Positions 61,100 through 64,000 of a DNA stretch of 64,000 bases are shown piece by piece. Position 1 is the stretch's first letter, and every line of letters begins with the position of its first letter. The DNA is from Acinetobacter ihumii (GTDB lineage Bacteria; Pseudomonadota; Gammaproteobacteria; Pseudomonadales; Moraxellaceae). A program made the position numbers and the translations under genes. The stretch covers positions 3,104,322 to 3,168,321 of the forward strand of contig NZ_LR130760.1 of NCBI RefSeq assembly GCF_900625095.1. Reading direction: 5' to 3'. The notes below the pieces were generated by a model. It saw only the letters and a program-made list of their open reading frames with translations. It was not told the DNA's origin and did no database searches.

Positions 61100-62416
61100 A
61101 TGAACAATGACGTTCAGGCGGTTGCGGGAAATCTTCCCTCTACATTAGCGTCCAATATCGGAACTTATGATCGAATCACCCCCAATACATGGAAATGGGC
61201 GTTGTTATTTGCCTATTTTGCGATGGTGGTTGATGGTGTGGACATCATGTTGTTGTCCTATAGTCTTACCAGTTTAAAAGCAGATTTTGGTTTATCGACT
61301 TTTCAAGCTGGCGCATTGGGCAGCGCATCCCTAGCAGGTATGGGAATCGGCGGGATTTTGGGTGGTTGGGCTTGCGATAAATTTGGTCGAGTCAGAACCA
61401 TTGCACACTCAGTGACTTTCTTTTCAATCGCAACCTGTATTTTGGGTTTTACTCAAACTTTTGAACAATTTATGGCGCTGCGCTTTATTGGTGCTTTGGG
61501 TATTGGTGCACTTTATATGGCATGTAATACCTTAATGGCTGAATATGTACCCACTTCATATCGTACAACAGTTTTAGGAACACTACAGACTGGGCAAACA
61601 GTAGGTTATATCGTCGCAACACTTTTAGCAGGTGCCATTATTCCTGAGCATGGCTGGCGTGTTTTGTTCTTTTTAACCGTAATTCCTGCGGCAATTAATA
61701 TTATTTTACAGCGATTTGTGCCTGAGCCAAAATCTTGGCAATTGACTAAAATCGCAGCGCTTCGTCCAGAACAACAAAAAACTGAGCAACAACGCGAAAA
61801 ACCTAAAAGTGGCAGCATTTATAAACAGATTTTTAACCATTTTAAACATCGCAAAATGTTTTTACTCTGGATGACCACCGCATTTTTCTTACAGTTTGGG
61901 TATTACGGTATTAATAACTGGATGCCAAGTTACCTCGAAACAGAAGTCCATATGAACTTTAAATCATTGACCAGTTATATGGTCGGGTCATATACCGCCA
62001 TGATTCTAGGGAAAATTCTAGCAGGATATCTTGCTGATAAATTTAATCGCCGTGCTGTGTTTGTCTTCGGTACGCTTGCTAGCGCAATTTTCTTACCGAT
62101 CATTATTTTCTTTAATACCCCTGACAATATTCTGTATTTATTGATCACCTTTGGTTTCCTTTACGGTATTCCATATGGTGTCAATGCAACCTATATGGCG
62201 GAATCATTCTCAACCGATGTACGCGGAACCGCGATTGGAGGGGCTTATAACATTGGTCGCGTCGGAGCTGCGATTGCCCCTGCGACCATTGGTTTTTTGG
62301 CGTCGGGCGGTACCTTTGCAATGGCATTTATTGTGATGGGCGCAGCTTACTTTATTGCAGGTGTATTACCGGGTTTATTTATTAAAGATCGTCAGTACGA
62401 TCCACAAAAATCATGA
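61100..62416 (+). CDS. MFS transporter, AAHS-like, of the glutarate cluster
   Basis: 438 residues, 12 predicted helices. MVVDGVDIMLLSYSLTSLKA has the D-G-x-D of helix 1, GWACDKFGRVRTIAHS the loop 2-3 motif, and ALGIGALYMACNTLMAEYVP helix 4. A central charged loop (RPEQQKTEQQREKPKSG) separates the halves. AGGTGA lies 8 nt before the ATG. It sits between gcdH and the CoA-transferase, so it probably imports glutarate or a related dicarboxylate. It is more distant from the two island AAHS proteins than they are from each other. Confidence 0.9.
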   Translation: MNNDVQAVAGNLPSTLASNIGTYDRITPNTWKWALLFAYFAMVVDGVDIMLLSYSLTSLKADFGLSTFQAGALGSASLAGMGIGGILGGWACDKFGRVRTIAHSVTFFSIATCILGFTQTFEQFMALRFIGALGIGALYMACNTLMAEYVPTSYRTTVLGTLQTGQTVGYIVATLLAGAIIPEHGWRVLFFLTVIPAAINIILQRFVPEPKSWQLTKIAALRPEQQKTEQQREKPKSGSIYKQIFNHFKHRKMFLLWMTTAFFLQFGYYGINNWMPSYLETEVHMNFKSLTSYMVGSYTAMILGKILAGYLADKFNRRAVFVFGTLASAIFLPIIIFFNTPDNILYLLITFGFLYGIPYGVNATYMAESFSTDVRGTAIGGAYNIGRVGAAIAPATIGFLASGGTFAMAFIVMGAAYFIAGVLPGLFIKDRQYDPQKS

Positions 62417-62420
62417 AATA

Positions 62421-62452
62421 AAAAGCCGACATTTTAGTTAATGTCAGCTTTT
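62421..62452 (+). other. Attenuator-like hairpin between MFS and CoA-transferase genes
   Basis: AAAAGC-C-GACATT pairs with AATGTC-A-GCTTTT around a 6-nt loop. The second arm runs directly into the AAGGAG of the next gene, so folding could limit translation or transcription of the CoA-transferase. Confidence 0.5.
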
Positions 62453-62464
62453 GAAGGAGTAAAT

Positions 62465-63712
62465 ATGGGTGCATTAACAGGGTTAACCGTACTGGATTTA
62501 AGTCGGGTTTTGGCAGGGCCGTGGTGCGGTCAAATTCTGGCTGATTTAGGTGCAGAAGTGATTAAAGTGGAACGCCCGAAAGTTGGAGATGATACCCGTA
62601 TGTGGGGGCCGCCGTGGATGCTGAATGATCAAGGGCAACCTACCAAAGAAGCAGGGTATTATCAGGCTGCAAATCGAAATAAATATTCTGTCGCAATTGA
62701 TATCGCAACTGAGGAAGGTCAACAACTGATTCAGGCTATGGTCAAAGATGCGGATGTGTTGATTGAAAATTACAAAGCAGGCTCACTTGCGAAATATGGA
62801 CTGGATTATGCCACTTTAAGTCAGATCAATCCGAAATTGGTTTATTGTTCCATTACAGGATTTGGGCAAACAGGCCCACGCGCAGAAGAACCGGGCTACG
62901 ATTTTGTGATTCAAGGCATGTCTGGATTGATGAGCATTACAGGTGAACAACATGCAGAACCACAAAAAGTCGGGGTTGCTGTTGCGGATATTCAAACTGG
63001 ACTCTATGCTACCATTGCGATTCAGGCGGCATTATGGTCACGTTTAAGCACAGGCAAAGGACAGCATATTGATTTATCGCTGTTAGATGTGCAAGTGGCA
63101 GCACTTGCCAATCAAGGCATGAACTTTCTGACCACAGGCAAATCACCTGTGAGAATGGGAAATGCACATCCCAATATTGTGCCATATCAAGTTTTTAAGG
63201 CAAAAGACAAAGATTTCATTATTGCCTGTGGTAATGATAAACAATTTAAAGATTTATGTATTGCGATTGATCGAGCAGATTTATTGAATTGTGTTGATTA
63301 TGAGACCAATAAAGATCGAGTGGCACATAGAGATCAACTGATTAAGATTTTGAGTGAACACTTTATGACGCATGATGCAAAGCACTGGGTTGAGCAAATT
63401 CATGCTAAAAAAGTCCCTGTGGGCATGATTAACTCGATTGAAGACGCATTAAATGAACCACAAATACAAGCTCGTGAGATGGTGGTTAACATTGCTCATC
63501 CACAAAATCAGGCATTTAAAGTCATTGCCTCTCCCATTAAACTTTCTGATACGCCGATTCAATATCATCACGCACCACCACAGTTAGGTGAGCATACTTT
63601 ACAGATTCTTAAGCGTTATAAATCGAATGATCAGCTCAAAATATTAAATCAAAAAGGCATAATTGAGAGTAAAATAGGCGAAAACAGCAAGGAAAAAGCA
63701 TATTTTGATTAA
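62465..63712 (+). CDS. gcdG: CaiB/BaiF family CoA-transferase, probable succinyl-CoA:glutarate CoA-transferase
   Basis: 415 residues from the ATG at 62465 (AAGGAG 6 nt upstream). Class III CoA-transferase: GLTVLDLSRVLAGPWCGQIL, LGAEVIKVERPKVGDDTRMW, RNKYSVAIDI, and the catalytic Asp region PGYDFVIQGMSGLMSITGE. GVAVADIQTGLYATIAIQAA and GQHIDLSLLDVQVAALANQG follow. Next to gcdH it most likely forms glutaryl-CoA from glutarate, as GcdG in Pseudomonas and human SUGCT. The C-terminal tail (QKGIIESKIGENSKEKAYFD) is a short extra extension. It is the last protein gene before the rRNA operon leader. Confidence 0.9.
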   Translation: MGALTGLTVLDLSRVLAGPWCGQILADLGAEVIKVERPKVGDDTRMWGPPWMLNDQGQPTKEAGYYQAANRNKYSVAIDIATEEGQQLIQAMVKDADVLIENYKAGSLAKYGLDYATLSQINPKLVYCSITGFGQTGPRAEEPGYDFVIQGMSGLMSITGEQHAEPQKVGVAVADIQTGLYATIAIQAALWSRLSTGKGQHIDLSLLDVQVAALANQGMNFLTTGKSPVRMGNAHPNIVPYQVFKAKDKDFIIACGNDKQFKDLCIAIDRADLLNCVDYETNKDRVAHRDQLIKILSEHFMTHDAKHWVEQIHAKKVPVGMINSIEDALNEPQIQAREMVVNIAHPQNQAFKVIASPIKLSDTPIQYHHAPPQLGEHTLQILKRYKSNDQLKILNQKGIIESKIGENSKEKAYFD

Positions 63713-63748
63713 AAAATATCCTGATGATTTTTTTTTGAAGATTATGGC

Positions 63749-63776
63749 TTGCGTTCGTTATGAAACTGTATAGAAT
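63749..63776 (+). promoter_or_regulatory. rRNA operon P1-like promoter
   Basis: -35 TTGCGT (63749-63754), 16-bp spacer typical of rRNA promoters, -10 TAGAAT (63771-63776), then a GC-containing discriminator (ACGCAGC). An upstream T/A-rich tract could be an UP element. Confidence 0.7.
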
Positions 63777-63850
63777 ACGCAGCATCCCGACGCGATACAC
63801 GAGAAGATCTTGGTTTAGGGCTAAGATTTGAAGGCATAGTATTGCGTTGA

Positions 63851-63873
63851 ATTACTACTGATGAGGTAGTAAT
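63851..63873 (+). promoter_or_regulatory. boxB-like hairpin of the rRNA antiterminator
   Basis: Perfect 8-bp stem ATTACTAC/GTAGTAAT with a 7-nt loop TGATGAG, immediately before the boxA-like element. Confidence 0.7.
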
Positions 63874-63875
63874 AA

Positions 63876-63887
63876 GATCATTAAGAA
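63876..63887 (+). promoter_or_regulatory. boxA-like antitermination site
   Basis: GATCATTAAGAA matches 9 of 12 positions of the E. coli rrn boxA region GCTCTTTAACAA and lies 2 nt after the boxB hairpin, in the expected order. Confidence 0.6.
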
Positions 63888-64000
63888 TTGAAGAAGAACA
63901 ACTTGTGTGGATTTTTACTGATTGATTGATTGATAAATTATCATTGATGAATTGGTTTAAATTACTCGAAGTTTATTTGAGCGAAATTTAAGTCAGGAAA

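Larger units (their letters stand above)
63783..64000 (+). other. Leader of an rRNA operon; 16S gene begins beyond the window
   Basis: The sequence has the order seen in E. coli rrn leaders: promoter, boxB hairpin, boxA-like site, TGTGTGG (63904-63910), and near the end CGAAGTTTATTTGAGCG (63967-63983), which resembles the E. coli CGAAGTTTAATTCTTTGAGCG found just before 16S. No mature 16S start (GAGTTTGATCATGGCTC) is present, so the gene starts a few tens of bases past position 64000. Confidence 0.8.

Noticed and set aside
63920..63945. Short ATTG/ATGATT tandem repeats near the right edge, considered as a CRISPR or replication-origin iteron
   Set aside because: Units are 4 bp, contiguous and few, and lie within an rRNA operon leader.

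Overview
The window is chromosomal DNA of an Acinetobacter-like gammaproteobacterium. The evidence is low GC, a LexA-like UmuD with an extended N-terminus (UmuDAb type) beside umuC, a family 2A encapsulin/cysteine desulfurase operon, and typical housekeeping genes (accBC-aroQ, coq7, folB/folK, tamA-tamB, map, brnQ). It ends inside the leader of a ribosomal RNA operon: an rRNA-type promoter, a boxB hairpin and a boxA-like site are visible, and 16S itself lies just past the right edge. No tRNA, complete rRNA gene, CRISPR array, intact insertion sequence or prophage was seen.

Layout. 1-5.2 kb: a truncated GNAT acetyltransferase, an acyl-CoA dehydrogenase pair in which one partner has lost the catalytic glutamate, an ABC1/UbiB-family kinase and a small unknown protein. 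5.4-10.1 kb (minus strand): rhodanese, serine O-acetyltransferase, encapsulin shell and cysteine desulfurase with a disordered cargo-loading extension of about 245 residues. This is a sulfur-storage nanocompartment operon. 10.2-23.2 kb: MoeB-like adenylyltransferase, a second ABC1 kinase, folB-folK, coq7, an LplT-like transporter, tamA-tamB and a lipoprotein. 23.2-23.9 kb is decayed non-coding DNA with a frameshifted gene remnant.

23.9-44.4 kb is an accessory catabolic island. Two parallel cassettes each combine an IclR regulator, an aromatic-acid:H+ symporter-family MFS transporter, 3-ketosteroid-dehydrogenase-like flavoproteins and a NIPSNAP-domain protein. Cassette A (24.8-31.0 kb) adds an OprB/QuiX-like porin. 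Cassette B (33.1-41.3 kb) adds a shikimate dehydrogenase homologue fused by overlap to a TIM-barrel protein resembling AsbF/QuiC-type 3-dehydroshikimate dehydratases. A third, divergent unit (41.4-44.4 kb) has an aldo/keto reductase, a Gfo/Idh/MocA dehydrogenase and another TIM-barrel isomerase. Nearly identical palindromes (TGGAACA-N-TGTTCCA) lie 10 kb apart, at the cassette B IclR gene and before the Gfo/TIM operon. Each overlaps the -35 element of a promoter with a 17-bp spacer, so one IclR protein probably controls both. I infer that the island takes up and oxidises or aromatises a hydroaromatic (quinate/shikimate-like) or related cyclic compound. The substrate is not known. A TetR/MFS pair with two operator dyads sits between the cassettes.

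44.9-58.4 kb: an MFS transporter, accC-accB-aroQ, umuC-umuDAb with a recognisable damage-response operator, an alpha/beta hydrolase, two small membrane proteins, brnQ, map, a LysR regulator, a small SpoT-like HD hydrolase and a CPxC protein. 58.4-63.7 kb is a glutarate catabolism unit: a LysR regulator (GcdR-like) divergent from glutaryl-CoA dehydrogenase, an MFS carrier and a CaiB-type glutarate CoA-transferase. The rRNA operon leader follows.
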